Assembly: GCA_964545855.1 (NCBI GenBank)
Contig: CAZJHD010000003.1
Coordinates: 62,001 to 126,000, forward strand
From: CAZJHD01 sp964545855
GTDB lineage: Bacteria > Planctomycetota > UBA1135 > JACQFD01
DNA length: 64,000 nt
Direction: 5' to 3'
Numbering within the stretch: the first letter of the stretch is position 1; the number at the start of each line of letters is the position of its first letter. The translations under genes were made by a program, and so were the position numbers. The notes beneath the pieces were generated by a model. It was not told where the DNA came from. It made no database searches and worked only from the letters and a program-made list of their open reading frames with translations. Positions 34,734 through 43,195 of this stretch are shown here, piece after piece.

Positions 34734-35368
34734 TCGGTGCGTGGGACGGGCGAGGTTCGGGGGAAGATCAGCCAGGCATCGGCCGCGAGCACGGCGAGCG
34801 CCAGAAGACCGTGGACAAGAAGGTGCCACGGATCGGGCGCGGACGTGAGGGGCTCCACCGAGAGGAAGCGTCCGCCCGTCAACCCAGGCACGATCGTCGC
34901 GAGGATCCAGAGCGCGGCGATCGGGGCGACCGGGGATCGAGCGCGCTTGCCGATGGCGATGCCGATCGCAACGAGCACCGCGGCGGGACCCAGGCCGTGC
35001 CATGCGCTCGTCGTCCACGAGGGAAGCGTGATCGCGATGACGAGGACCACGAGAGCGACGGGCAGAGAGCGTGCGGCGAAACACGACACGGACTGCTGCA
35101 TCGGTCCGAGTCCACGGGAAGTGACGAGAGCGGCGTAGCCTCGATGCAGGTCTGCCCCCGGAAGAAGGAGGATGCTCGCCCACACCAAGAAGGACCCGAC
35201 GTTGTGCTCGACGAGAACCCCGAGCGCCGCGAAGACCGCCATGCCACCGACGATGACGACGAGTCGTACGAAAGCGGCGCGGAGAACAGTCCGTGCCGAG
35301 ATTCCGTAACACGCGGCAGCATAATGCGTTAGGTGCGTATCATCGCAGGCAATGAGGCGTTCGGTCAT
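34730..35368 (-). CDS. Six-helix membrane protein of unknown function
   Basis: A 212-residue protein with about six hydrophobic helices, starting around residue 35 (FVRLVVIVGGMAVFAALGVL), then VWASILLLPG, VALVVLVIAITL, AAVLVAIGIAIG, APIAALWILATIVPG and LLVHGLLALAVLAADAWLIF. I recognise no family. The first ~30 residues (MTERLIACDDTHLTHYAAACYG) are polar and Cys-containing. It overlaps acyP at ATGA (35365-35368) and the phosphoesterase at ATGA (34730-34733), which argues for a shared function with two phosphate-bond enzymes. Confidence 0.7.
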   Translation of the reverse strand: MTERLIACDDTHLTHYAAACYGISARTVLRAAFVRLVVIVGGMAVFAALGVLVEHNVGSFLVWASILLLPGADLHRGYAALVTSRGLGPMQQSVSCFAARSLPVALVVLVIAITLPSWTTSAWHGLGPAAVLVAIGIAIGKRARSPVAPIAALWILATIVPGLTGGRFLSVEPLTSAPDPWHLLVHGLLALAVLAADAWLIFPRTSPVPRTE

Positions 35369-35655
35369 CTCTGAATCTCGAATCCTCTCGAGGGATGTGA
35401 CTCGGGATGGCCGCCCTCTCGGCGCTCGATCGAAGCAATGTCGAATCGCTGGTCGAGCTCTGCCAGCCAGATCTCGATGTCTCGCTGCGGCCCCACGACG
35501 ACGGCGTTCACCGATCCATCGGGGAGGTTGCGAACGCTGCCTCGGAGACCCAGCTCGAGCGCGTGGCGCCGCGCCGTCCAACGAAAGCCGACTCCCTGCA
35601 CTTGGCCGCAGAATCTCAGATGAACCACAACCGGTGGAGTATCCGATGTATCCAT
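35365..35655 (-). CDS. acyP: Acylphosphatase
   Basis: A 96-residue enzyme that hydrolyses acyl phosphates such as carbamoyl phosphate. FCGQVQGVGFRWTARRHALELGLRGSVRN is the diagnostic block: GxVQGVGFR with the phosphate-binding Arg, followed by the catalytic Asn in GSVRNLPDGSV. Its length is standard. It is the first gene of a three-gene coupled unit and is divergent from parB. Confidence 0.93.
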   Translation of the reverse strand: MDTSDTPPVVVHLRFCGQVQGVGFRWTARRHALELGLRGSVRNLPDGSVNAVVVGPQRDIEIWLAELDQRFDIASIERREGGHPESHPSRGFEIQR

Positions 35656-35658
35656 CGA

Positions 35659-35676
35659 TCAACATATTGACGTTGA
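35659..35676. promoter_or_regulatory. Inverted repeat between acyP and parB
   Basis: TCAAC (35659-35663), an 8-nt A/T-rich centre (ATATTGAC), and GTTGA (35672-35676) form an inverted repeat right before the acyP start in a divergent promoter gap. The A/T content is unusual for this sequence, so an operator or promoter is plausible. Weak evidence. Confidence 0.25.
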
Positions 35677-35789
35677 ACCGTCGGGAAGCCAGCCTCCGCG
35701 CCCATCCACCCGACACGCCGAACGGGCGCGACCCGGCTCGACGGGCCGATCCCCCGCCGCGCTCTGAGCGTGGCGCCAACGAGGGCACC

Positions 35790-36689
35790 ATGGAGCAGAA
35801 ACGACTCGGCCGAGGCCTGCAATCGCTTATCTCGAAGAAGACGGAGATCTCGGAGCCCGCGGAGACCACCGAGCTCAACACGGTGTCGATCGACCGCCTC
35901 TCGCCGAATCCGCGACAGCCTCGCGAACGCATCGAGAACGCCGAACTGGAACGGCTCGCGGCTTCGATCCAGAAGAGCGGGATTCTCCAGCCGATCGCGG
36001 TGCGCCGCGCCGGAGCGAAGCTCGAAATCATCGCGGGAGAGCGCCGTTGGCGCGCAGCGCGGCTCGCGGGGCTGAAGCTCGTCCCCATTGTGGTGCGAGA
36101 CCGCGTTTCCGACGGCGAGATGCTCGAACTCGCGCTGCTCGAGAACGTGCAGCGCGTCGATCTCAATCCCGTCGAGAAGGCTCGTGGCTACCGGCAGTTG
36201 ATCGACGAGTTCGGAAAGACGCAGGACGAAGTGGCTCGCAGCGTTGGCCAAGACCGATCGACGGTGGCGAATCTCCTGCGGCTCCTCGATCTCTCTCCGG
36301 AGATTCAAGAGGCCGTGCAGCGCGGGGCTCTCTCTGCCGGCCACGCTCGCGCGCTCCTAGCCGTGCCGGAGCCCTCGAAGCGGCAGGAGCTATTCGAGCG
36401 GACACTTCGGGAGGACCTGAGCGTTCGGGAGGTCGAATTCGCCGCGGCGGGCGAACGCCCCGAGCCTCGGCAGGAACGTAAGAGGAAGAAGAAGGCGCAA
36501 CAGCCCGACTGGGCCGATGAGCTCGAAACTCGATGGAGGAGGCGGCTCGGGACGAAGGTTCGAATCCTCGTAGCGGGCCAGCGCTCCAAGGTCGTCATCC
36601 AATGTGGAAGCTTCGATGAACTCGAGCGCGTGACGGACCTGGCGGTCGGTCTTCCGCAAGCGCGTGCGCTCGAGAACTCGGCGGACTGA
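35790..36689 (+). CDS. parB: Chromosome partitioning protein ParB/Spo0J
   Basis: The CTPase and parS-binding protein of chromosome segregation. It begins with KRLGRGLQSLI, a short ParA-interacting N-terminus. The CTP-binding ParB core has LSPNPRQPRERIEN, IQKSGILQPIAVRR, GERRWRAARLAGLK and LALLENVQRVDLNPVEKARGY. The HTH region is TQDEVARSVGQDRSTVANLLRLL, and dimerisation is at the C-terminus. 299 residues. ATG 35790 follows GAGGG; upstream in-frame ATGs are noise. A perfect parS lies 10 bp past the stop. parA is 8.7 kb away. Confidence 0.96.
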   Translation: MEQKRLGRGLQSLISKKTEISEPAETTELNTVSIDRLSPNPRQPRERIENAELERLAASIQKSGILQPIAVRRAGAKLEIIAGERRWRAARLAGLKLVPIVVRDRVSDGEMLELALLENVQRVDLNPVEKARGYRQLIDEFGKTQDEVARSVGQDRSTVANLLRLLDLSPEIQEAVQRGALSAGHARALLAVPEPSKRQELFERTLREDLSVREVEFAAAGERPEPRQERKRKKKAQQPDWADELETRWRRRLGTKVRILVAGQRSKVVIQCGSFDELERVTDLAVGLPQARALENSAD

Positions 36690-36699
36690 CCCGCGGGCG

Positions 36700-36715
36700 T
36701 GTTTCACGTGAAACA
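36700..36715. other. parS centromere site
   Basis: TGTTTCACGTGAAACA is a perfect match to the 16-bp ParB-binding palindrome. It lies 10 bp after the parB stop, between convergent parB and the cyclophilin gene. ParB nucleates here and ParA segregates the complex, so this site marks the origin-proximal region of the chromosome. Confidence 0.95.
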
Positions 36716-36776
36716 GGGCGCGGCAGCTCGAATCAGATGATGCCGCGCCGTGCCGCACGGCCAGCGGCGAGGGCTC

Positions 36777-37796
36777 CTAGAAGATCTCCGTCTTCGTGAT
36801 CGAGACCGCCTTGACGGGGCGATCCGAATTCGGATCGAGCGCCGCCGAGGACAATTGGTCCACGACATCCATCCCCGAGATCACGGATCCGAAGACCGTG
36901 TACTTCCGATCGAGGGACGGCGACGGATGGGTCACGATGTAGAACTGACAGCCGGAGCTCTTCGCCGGTCCGCCCGCCGCGGACGGTTGCGCCATCGCGA
37001 CCGCTCCGCGCAGGTGCGCCAAGCGGTTCTTCTCCACCGGAATTCCGTCGCCGTGGCTGCCGGTTCCCCATTCGAGACGAAGGGTGTCGTCCTTCGATTT
37101 CGGATCGCCCCCCTGGACGATTCCGATCTTCCCCTGAGTGCCCGGGACGACTCGGTGGAACTTCGTGCCGACGTAGAAGCCGTCTTCGATCAACTTTCGG
37201 AAGGCGTCCACATGCTGCGGAGACGCGTCGGGATAGAAGCCGATCTCGATTGTTCCGAGTTCGGTCACGATGCGAGCGCGACGGTCCTCGGAAGGCGCGG
37301 GGTTCTGCGTGAGCGCCGGGTGCTCGGACTCGAAGCGATGCAACGCTTCGATCGAGCCCGCGATGGCGTTGGCGCCGGATCGACCCGGAAGCAAGCCGGT
37401 CGCCGCGACGCTCGTCGGCAGATCGCTTGCGAGGGACGCATAGAGCGTTTTCGCTTCGTCCAGCTTGGCCTCTTGCAACGGCTTGTGGGCCACCTGAAGC
37501 CGTGCCCAGGGGCGCACCGATTCCGGAATCGAGTCGATGGGGGGCGCGGGATCCGAGTTCGTCGAGAAGAACCCACGGAAGCCGCTCTCGAACTTCTCGT
37601 AGGCCTTCCACGCCTCGGCCTTCTGCGCTTCCTTGGACGCCTGGAGGCTCGAGCGGACGAATCCTGCGGCGAACGCGACGCCGATTCCGAGCGTGAGCGC
37701 GGCCGTTCCGCGGACGACCCAGAAGCGAAGGGTCGGGTCCATGTCGCCGAGGAAGGAGCGCTGTTCAGGGGTCGGGGCAGGAACCGGAGCGGCCAT
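36777..37796 (-). CDS. Membrane-anchored cyclophilin-type peptidyl-prolyl isomerase
   Basis: A 339-residue protein. A hydrophobic helix near residues 27-47 (VVRGTAALTLGIGVAFAAGFV) anchors it; a helical middle domain (about 55-150) links to a C-terminal cyclophilin domain from about residue 170. The domain has FHRVVPGTQGKIGIVQGGDP, RGAVAMAQP and SGCQFYIV, where classical cyclophilins have MxxxxxSQFFI; the catalytic Arg is in FHRV. It probably assists periplasmic folding. The 120-bp upstream leader (37797-37916) holds a pyrimidine-rich run on the minus strand. It converges on parB. Confidence 0.88.
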   Translation of the reverse strand: MAAPVPAPTPEQRSFLGDMDPTLRFWVVRGTAALTLGIGVAFAAGFVRSSLQASKEAQKAEAWKAYEKFESGFRGFFSTNSDPAPPIDSIPESVRPWARLQVAHKPLQEAKLDEAKTLYASLASDLPTSVAATGLLPGRSGANAIAGSIEALHRFESEHPALTQNPAPSEDRRARIVTELGTIEIGFYPDASPQHVDAFRKLIEDGFYVGTKFHRVVPGTQGKIGIVQGGDPKSKDDTLRLEWGTGSHGDGIPVEKNRLAHLRGAVAMAQPSAAGGPAKSSGCQFYIVTHPSPSLDRKYTVFGSVISGMDVVDQLSSAALDPNSDRPVKAVSITKTEIF

Positions 37797-37916
37797 CGTC
37801 AGAGCGCCGTTGTTGAGGAAGATGAAAGGAAGGAAAGAAGAACAAGAGATCTATTTGACGGCGAATGCGCGAGCGTTGGTTGCCGCTGAAGATCGGCTCG
37901 GACCGACACTCGCCGG

Positions 37917-38363
37917 TCAGGATCGCGACGTCGAAAGGCGAACGACGACTTCCCATTCGTCGCGATTCTCGCTCGGGTGGATGTCGACCTTCAACGTCGT
38001 GTCGTTCTTCCGGTAGGTGAGCACGGTCGCGTTGGCGGAGTTCTCTCTCTCCGAGAGAGTCCAGCCATGGTGGGGGAGGCGCTCCTGGAAGTAGCCGACC
38101 AGTTCGAGGAGCGATCCATCGCCGATGTACGTTTGGCGGCCCGATCGGAACGACCCCGCCTCGGCGGCGAATCCCGTGAAGTCGTTCCGCGCGATGCGGA
38201 ATCCCGAGGGAACTGGGACGTCCGCGAATTGGGGAATGCGAGTGAGTGCCGTGTCGATCTCGACATTCGGCTTCGGGTTGACCGTGTGCTCCACCTGCGT
38301 CCGGCAGGCGACGGCCGAAACGACGACGACGGCGAGAACGAAGTTCGAGAGGCGAGAGGCCAT
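37917..38363 (-). CDS. Putative lipoprotein
   Basis: A 148-residue protein of unknown function. The N-terminal signal ends in SAVAC, a fair lipobox with Cys20. After it come VEHTVNPKPNVEIDTALTRIPQFADVPVPSGFRI and a small folded domain with alternating strands (TYIGDGSLLELVGYFQERLPHHGWTLSE ... TLKVDIHPSENRDEWEVVVRLS). The pattern resembles small planctomycete DUF-type lipoproteins whose role is unknown. ATG 38363 chosen because it begins the signal peptide. Confidence 0.7.
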   Translation of the reverse strand: MASRLSNFVLAVVVVSAVACRTQVEHTVNPKPNVEIDTALTRIPQFADVPVPSGFRIARNDFTGFAAEAGSFRSGRQTYIGDGSLLELVGYFQERLPHHGWTLSERENSANATVLTYRKNDTTLKVDIHPSENRDEWEVVVRLSTSRS

Positions 38364-38475
38364 GGGACAGTGGCTCGTCGGTCGAGGGAGGAGTGTGGCC
38401 GGGAGAATAGCAGAGATCACGAGCGCCGAGCCCCGTCTGCGATCTCGAGTCCAGGCGCCGAACGCGGCGCCCCGC

Positions 38476-38505
38476 TTGGATGACTTTTGGCGCGGCTGCT
38501 AGGAT
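38476..38505 (+). promoter_or_regulatory. Candidate promoter and leader hairpin of the HNH gene
   Basis: TTGGAT (38476-38481), an 18-nt spacer and TAGGAT (38500-38505) match the -35 and -10 consensus at 4/6 each. Downstream, CGATGCGA (38541-38548) and TCGCATCG (38554-38561) form a perfect 8-bp hairpin with a 5-nt loop. The ATG at 38548 is inside that hairpin, which favours the later GTG start. Confidence 0.35.
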
Positions 38506-38616
38506 GCTCCGCGCGGCCGGACCTGGGTACGCGGCGGCGTCGATGCGATGTTCTCGCATCGCGGTGAGCGCGGACCGACGCGGCCGAAGAATCGCCCCCG
38601 TCCTCATCGCCCGATC

Positions 38617-39222
38617 GTGGACACCCGCGCACATCCAAGGACCTCCGTCCTGGCGGACAGGACTCTCGTCCTCAATCGATCTTGGCTCGCCGTCAACGTC
38701 ACGAGCGTCAAGCGGGCCATCGGTCTCGTCTACACCGGCCTGGCTCGGGTGATCCAGCCGGAGACCTACGAGACGCACGACTTCTTCTCGTGGACGACCC
38801 TCGAGCCCCGGAGCGAAGCCTCAAGTATTCGCACCGTCGCCTCGAGGATTCGCGCGCCGGAGGTGATCGTGCTCATCGACTTCGACGCGCGTCCCAGCCA
38901 GCGCGTGCCCTTCACCAGGCGCAACCTCTTCCATCGCGACAACTCCAGGTGTCAGTACTGCGGCCTGCAAGGAACCGCCGCGACGCTCGGCATCGATCAC
39001 ATCGTTCCCAGGTCCCGTGGCGGCACGACGACCTGGACCAACTGCGTTCTCGCGTGCCACGACTGCAATGTCCGCAAGGGGAGTCGCCTTCCCCACGATG
39101 CGGGCATGTCGCTCACCGCGCGGCCGGTGCAGCCCCGCTGGCCTACGTATCTCGCCATGTCCGCGTCTCGACCACGGCCCTCGTGGAAGCGATTCCTCCA
39201 CGAATTCGCCGAGGCCGAGTGA
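38617..39222 (+). CDS. HNH endonuclease
   Basis: An HNH nuclease of about 201 residues. The core is CQYCGLQ, then LGIDHIVPRSRGG (the HNH His-Asn-type beta-beta-alpha metal motif) and NCVLACHDCNVRKG, so two CxxC pairs bind structural zinc. RTLVLNRSWLAVNV in front is the N-terminal extension common to this free-standing family. Its job is not known; no mobile element or restriction partner is present. Start is unclear: ATG 38548 adds a Pro/Arg-rich stretch and lies in a predicted hairpin, so GTG 38617 is preferred. Confidence 0.85.
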   Translation: MDTRAHPRTSVLADRTLVLNRSWLAVNVTSVKRAIGLVYTGLARVIQPETYETHDFFSWTTLEPRSEASSIRTVASRIRAPEVIVLIDFDARPSQRVPFTRRNLFHRDNSRCQYCGLQGTAATLGIDHIVPRSRGGTTTWTNCVLACHDCNVRKGSRLPHDAGMSLTARPVQPRWPTYLAMSASRPRPSWKRFLHEFAEAE

Positions 39223-39239
39223 ATCGAACACCAACCTCG

Positions 39240-40631
39240 ATGCCCACGAAACACCGACCCCTCCTCCTCGCTCTGCTCGCCACGCCCCTCTTCGTCGTCC
39301 TCTCGACGGCGTCGCCCGCCACGGCCGCGCATCGGGCACAGGACCCGAAACCCGCGACGGAGAAGCCGTCGCCCAAGAAGCAGGGAGCCGGTGATGCGGT
39401 GGCGGAGCTCAAGGAGCGTCGCGCGAAGCTCGCCCCGGACGACGCGGATGGACACGTCGAGCTCGCGAAGTGGGCCGAAGAGGCCGGCCTCGAGAAGGAG
39501 TCGACCGAGATCCTGAAGGAGGTCCTGCGCCTCGCTCCCGACCACGCGGCGGCCCGTGAGCTGCTCGGCTTCGTCCGCAAGGACGGAAAGTGGATCCAGG
39601 CGAGCGAGGCCGAGCGCGCGGCGCGCGCGAAGGAAGCCGCGGAGGCTCGCAAGAAGGGACTCGTCGCCTTCGAAGGGTCCTGGGTGACGAAGGAGGATCT
39701 TCCGAATCTCAAGAAGGGACTCGTGAAGGTCGACGGCGAGTGGCTCACGAAGGAGGAGAAGGGGAGGCTCGACGCCGGCTGGAAGCGGCAGGACTTCGCC
39801 TGGGTCTCTCCCGAGGAGCTGCCTCAGCTCGAGAAGGGGCTCTACAAGGTCGGGGACAAGTGGCTCTCGGAGGCGGAAGCCGATCAGGTCCATTCGAGCT
39901 GGGACACTCCCTGGATCGTGCCCACGAAGCACTTCGTGATCTCCGCGACCGTTCCGCGGAAGGAGATCGAGCGTCTCGCGGCGTTTGCCGAGGCCGCGTG
40001 GGAGGAGCTGAGTCGCCTGACGGGTCTTCACCCCGAGCGACGCCACAACCTTCGTCTCTTCGCCAGCATCGACGAGGCGAACGAGTACGGCCAGGAGTAT
40101 GCCGCCGACCACTCGAGCATCTGGCCGGGCTACGTCGCTCCCGAGGATCCCGAGGCTCCTGCCGTGGCGCTCTACGACGGAGTTGCCGGCAAGGGATTCT
40201 CGCACCTCTTCGTGGCGCACGCCGCCGCGCACAAGTTCCTGCACGACGCGGTGCCCGAGCCCGGCAGCCTCCCGGACTGGTTCGTCGAGGGCCTCGCGAC
40301 CTACGTCGACCGCTACCTCACCGTCGAGATGCGGAACTGGGCGACCCAGAGTCTCAAGACGCGCGGCGGGCTCGGGAAGCTCGGCAAGACGATCGAGCGC
40401 TTCACGCTGAGCGTCGACGATCGTTCGGAATCGGAGAAGAGGCTCTTCGAGGTCGGACTCCTCTTCGCATACTTCGCCGGCTTCCCGGAAAAGGCCGACG
40501 CCGACCGATTCGAGAAGGCCATGAAGAGCCTCGCGGATCCGCGCAAGCGGAAGGACCTGATCCAGAAGCTCGTGGATCGAGCCGATGAGCTCGAGAAGAA
40601 CGTCAAGCGATTCGGAAACCTCGATCGTTGA
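39240..40631 (+). CDS. Exported protein with Trp repeat and degenerate gluzincin domain
   Basis: 463 residues. A signal peptide (about 1-30, LLLALLATPLFVVLSTASPATAA) is followed by a Lys/Ala-rich linker and a TPR-like region (55-110). Five repeats of [DE]G-x-W-[ILV]-[TSQ]-x-E centre on Trp118, 148, 168, 188 and 208, the last four exactly 20 residues apart. The C-half resembles gluzincin-like peptidase domains: HAAAH (327-331) stands where HExxH should be, then PDWFVEGLATYVDRY with the third-ligand Glu. Lack of the catalytic Glu suggests a non-enzymatic role (inference). ATG 39240 begins the signal. Upstream in-frame ORF extension is noise. Confidence 0.75.
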   Translation: MPTKHRPLLLALLATPLFVVLSTASPATAAHRAQDPKPATEKPSPKKQGAGDAVAELKERRAKLAPDDADGHVELAKWAEEAGLEKESTEILKEVLRLAPDHAAARELLGFVRKDGKWIQASEAERAARAKEAAEARKKGLVAFEGSWVTKEDLPNLKKGLVKVDGEWLTKEEKGRLDAGWKRQDFAWVSPEELPQLEKGLYKVGDKWLSEAEADQVHSSWDTPWIVPTKHFVISATVPRKEIERLAAFAEAAWEELSRLTGLHPERRHNLRLFASIDEANEYGQEYAADHSSIWPGYVAPEDPEAPAVALYDGVAGKGFSHLFVAHAAAHKFLHDAVPEPGSLPDWFVEGLATYVDRYLTVEMRNWATQSLKTRGGLGKLGKTIERFTLSVDDRSESEKRLFEVGLLFAYFAGFPEKADADRFEKAMKSLADPRKRKDLIQKLVDRADELEKNVKRFGNLDR

Positions 40632-40786
40632 TCCTTCGTCGCGGCGCTCGACCCGAGAAGGTAGGACGTCGCATCACGACTCGCCGCACGGCGACCGCCG
40701 AGCGCGTCAGGCTTTCCGCCCGCAGGATCGCGCGCGGGCCAATCACCGAAACACTCACTGAACTCGTGGCCGAGAAGTCCCTACCG

Positions 40787-43024
40787 ATGATCGATTCGTT
40801 CCTCCGCACCGCATCCCGCGCTCCGCTCGTCCTGGGCGCGGCGCTCCTTCTCGTGCCGCTCTCCGCGGCGCAGACCGCGGCCTCTCCGAAGAGGCTTCGC
40901 GACGTGCTCCCCGCGGGCACGTTCGCCTACCTGGAAGCGCCCGATCTCGCGCGGTCCATGGAGAAGGCGTCGTCCATTCCCCTCGGTCGAATCCTCGCCG
41001 AAGAGGAGTTCGTGGAGTTCCTGAAGGCGCCGAAGGAGTGGCTGAGGCAGCAGGCTTCGGAGGCCTTCGCCGAGGCGGGCGAGAAGCAGGAGGACTGGAA
41101 GGAATGCCCGCTCCACCGCGTCGAGCTCGCCATCGTGGCCGTGCCCGGCTCCGAGTCAGTGGCGCTGGTCCTCCGCGCGGAGGCGCCGAAGCTCATCCCC
41201 GTGCTCACGCGGAAGCTGAAGGAGCCGGACGCCGCGATGTTCGTCGACTTGAAGGAGTCGGAGGGCGCCCTCGTCGTGAAGCCGACGATGATGGAGAACC
41301 TCGCCGTGACGCTCACGGGCGGCGAGGTGATCGCGACGCTCTTCTTCGATGAGTACGAGTCGGGTGCGAGCGAGATGCTCGCTGGTTTCGTGGGCGCCCT
41401 CCGCGGAGAAGCGCCCAAGGAGTCGCTCGGCCGATCGACGCGATTCACGACGCTGTCGAGTCGAGTGGACGGGAAGTCCGCCGAGTGGCTCCTCTTCGTC
41501 GACGTCGCTCGCATCGTCGAGGTCGCCGTCGGACCCAAGGGCACCGGAACGGAAGCAGGTCCGAGGAAGAACGCGCGCGAGGAGCGCGCGGCAACCGTCC
41601 TGGCGGCGCTCGGACTCGACAAGGTGCAGGGCTTCCTCACCGTCGAGACCTACGGCAACGGCTCCGTCTCCTCCGAGACGGCCGTCGATCTCGATCCCGC
41701 GGCGGGAGTCTTCGCGTCGGTCCTCATGGCCGATGCCCCTGCGAATCGGGCAGCGCTCGCACGCGTCCCCGCGGGAGCCGACTCCTTCTCCGCGTTCCGT
41801 CTCGAGCCGCGCGCGGCGTTCGACGCGATCTGCTCCGCGATCTCCGTCTCCGCGCGACCCGGCGGCCGGTCCCCGCTCGAGATGCTGAAGGGTTTCGAGG
41901 GGCAGCTCGGAGTCTCACTCGGCGACGACCTCTTCGGCGCGCTCGGACCGGACGCGTTCACCTATTCGCTCCCGCCCCAGCCCGGTGGGCTGATTCCCCT
42001 CGGCGACATGTTCCTCTCGCTGCGCGTCCGTGATCGCGCGAAGCTCGAGAAGGCGCTCGACGCGCTCGTGACCGCCGCGACGGACATCGAAGGGCTCCTC
42101 ATCGAAGTGTCCGAGCCGACGAGCACGCGCGGCAAGGTGTATACGATTCGCCAGGATCCGGACACCGGTTCGGCCCGCTCCGCGGGCATGAATCCGCTCG
42201 CGTCCCAGGCGCTCGCGTTGTCGATCGCCGACGATTGGCTCCTGGCGTCGTCGAATGCCGTGAGCTTGAAGAAGGAGCTCCGTCGCTTGACGAAGCCCGC
42301 GGAGGAAGTGCCCGCGGACATTCGCAAGGCCCTCGAGTCCGCGCCGCCCACGTCGGCCGTCGTCAGCTACCGCGACTGGCGACCGACGGTGCGCGCCGCC
42401 TGGGACATGCTCGCCAGCTACGCTCCGATGCTCGGTGCGATGATGGCCGGTGACGTTGGAGAGATGCTTCCGGATCTGCAGATGATCCCGACGAGCCAGT
42501 CGATCGTTCGGCACATGCGCCCGAGCCAGTCGTACTGGACGGTCACGAAGGACGGAGTCGTCATGCGATCCGTCGGATCCTTCGGCTCGGAGGTCCTGGG
42601 CGTGCTCGCCGGAGGCGGCGCCGCATTCTTCGCGACGCAGGCCGTGGGAATGCGAATCGACTCGTCGCCCGACTTCGATCATTTCGAGGACGCGGAGATT
42701 CGCCCCGAGAGTGCGCCGCCCCGTGCCTCGTCGGCCTCGGAATCGGAGGTCGAGAAGAAGGCGCGCGCTCGCGAGACGATCCGTCGACTCGACGTCGCCT
42801 TGAAGACCTACCGTGCCGAGCACGGCGCGCTCCCCGGAAGCCTCACGGAACTCCTCCAATCGACGGACGACCATCCCGCGGGCTACCTGCCGGGCTGGGA
42901 GTCCATTCCGAACGACCCCTGGGACACGGCCTTCCTCTACGAAGCGAAGGGCACCGAGTTCGTCCTCCGTTCCCTCGGCCCGAATCGGGCAGACGACGGA
43001 GGCGCAGGCGACGATCTCTACTGA
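40787..43024 (+). CDS. Exported protein with C-terminal pseudopilin-like domain
   Basis: 745 residues. A signal peptide (MIDSFLRTASRAPLVLGAALLLVPLSA) is followed by AAQT. The bulk (about 30-650) resembles DUF3352-type sequence (LPAGTFAYLEAPDL), of unknown role. The final ~85 residues read as a GspG major pseudopilin C-domain: LDVALKTYRAEHGALPGSLTELLQ, IPNDPWDTAFLYEAKG and RSLGPNRADDGGAGDD, whose acidic turn is the calcium-binding loop in GspG. The pilin N-terminal helix is absent. ATG 40787 fits the signal peptide; a TTGA overlap at 40628 would add ~53 basic residues before it. Confidence 0.7.
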   Translation: MIDSFLRTASRAPLVLGAALLLVPLSAAQTAASPKRLRDVLPAGTFAYLEAPDLARSMEKASSIPLGRILAEEEFVEFLKAPKEWLRQQASEAFAEAGEKQEDWKECPLHRVELAIVAVPGSESVALVLRAEAPKLIPVLTRKLKEPDAAMFVDLKESEGALVVKPTMMENLAVTLTGGEVIATLFFDEYESGASEMLAGFVGALRGEAPKESLGRSTRFTTLSSRVDGKSAEWLLFVDVARIVEVAVGPKGTGTEAGPRKNAREERAATVLAALGLDKVQGFLTVETYGNGSVSSETAVDLDPAAGVFASVLMADAPANRAALARVPAGADSFSAFRLEPRAAFDAICSAISVSARPGGRSPLEMLKGFEGQLGVSLGDDLFGALGPDAFTYSLPPQPGGLIPLGDMFLSLRVRDRAKLEKALDALVTAATDIEGLLIEVSEPTSTRGKVYTIRQDPDTGSARSAGMNPLASQALALSIADDWLLASSNAVSLKKELRRLTKPAEEVPADIRKALESAPPTSAVVSYRDWRPTVRAAWDMLASYAPMLGAMMAGDVGEMLPDLQMIPTSQSIVRHMRPSQSYWTVTKDGVVMRSVGSFGSEVLGVLAGGGAAFFATQAVGMRIDSSPDFDHFEDAEIRPESAPPRASSASESEVEKKARARETIRRLDVALKTYRAEHGALPGSLTELLQSTDDHPAGYLPGWESIPNDPWDTAFLYEAKGTEFVLRSLGPNRADDGGAGDDLY

Positions 43025-43050
43025 CGCCTCGCCGAAGGGCCTTCTCGGAC

Positions 43051-43075
43051 GGAGCGCGCGACGAGTCGCCGCTCC
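43051..43075 (+). terminator. Hairpin after the pseudopilin-tail gene
   Basis: GGAGCG (43051-43056) and CGCTCC (43070-43075) form the outer stem and GCGAC/GTCGC the inner one, with a single-base bulge: about 11 bp in all. It lies 26 bp past the stop at 43024. No T-tract is present. The rest of the 171-bp gap 43025-43195 holds nothing recognisable. Confidence 0.4.
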
Positions 43076-43195
43076 GCGCGAGACCCCGCGGCGCAGGACG
43101 ACCGAGGCGACCGGCCGGCGGATTCGCGCCGTTGCGGTGTCGCGCACGCGCTGCGCGCCGCCCGCCGGCTGCCCGAGATCCGGCGAACTCGCCCA

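Noticed and set aside
38548..38616. ATG 38548 as HNH start
   Set aside because: The extra 23 residues are Pro/Arg-rich and the ATG is inside a perfect 8-bp hairpin; kept as alternative only.
40628..40786. TTG 40628 overlapping the upstream stop as start of the pseudopilin-tail gene
   Set aside because: TTGA overlap fits the local style, but it would place about 53 basic residues before an obvious signal peptide at 40787.
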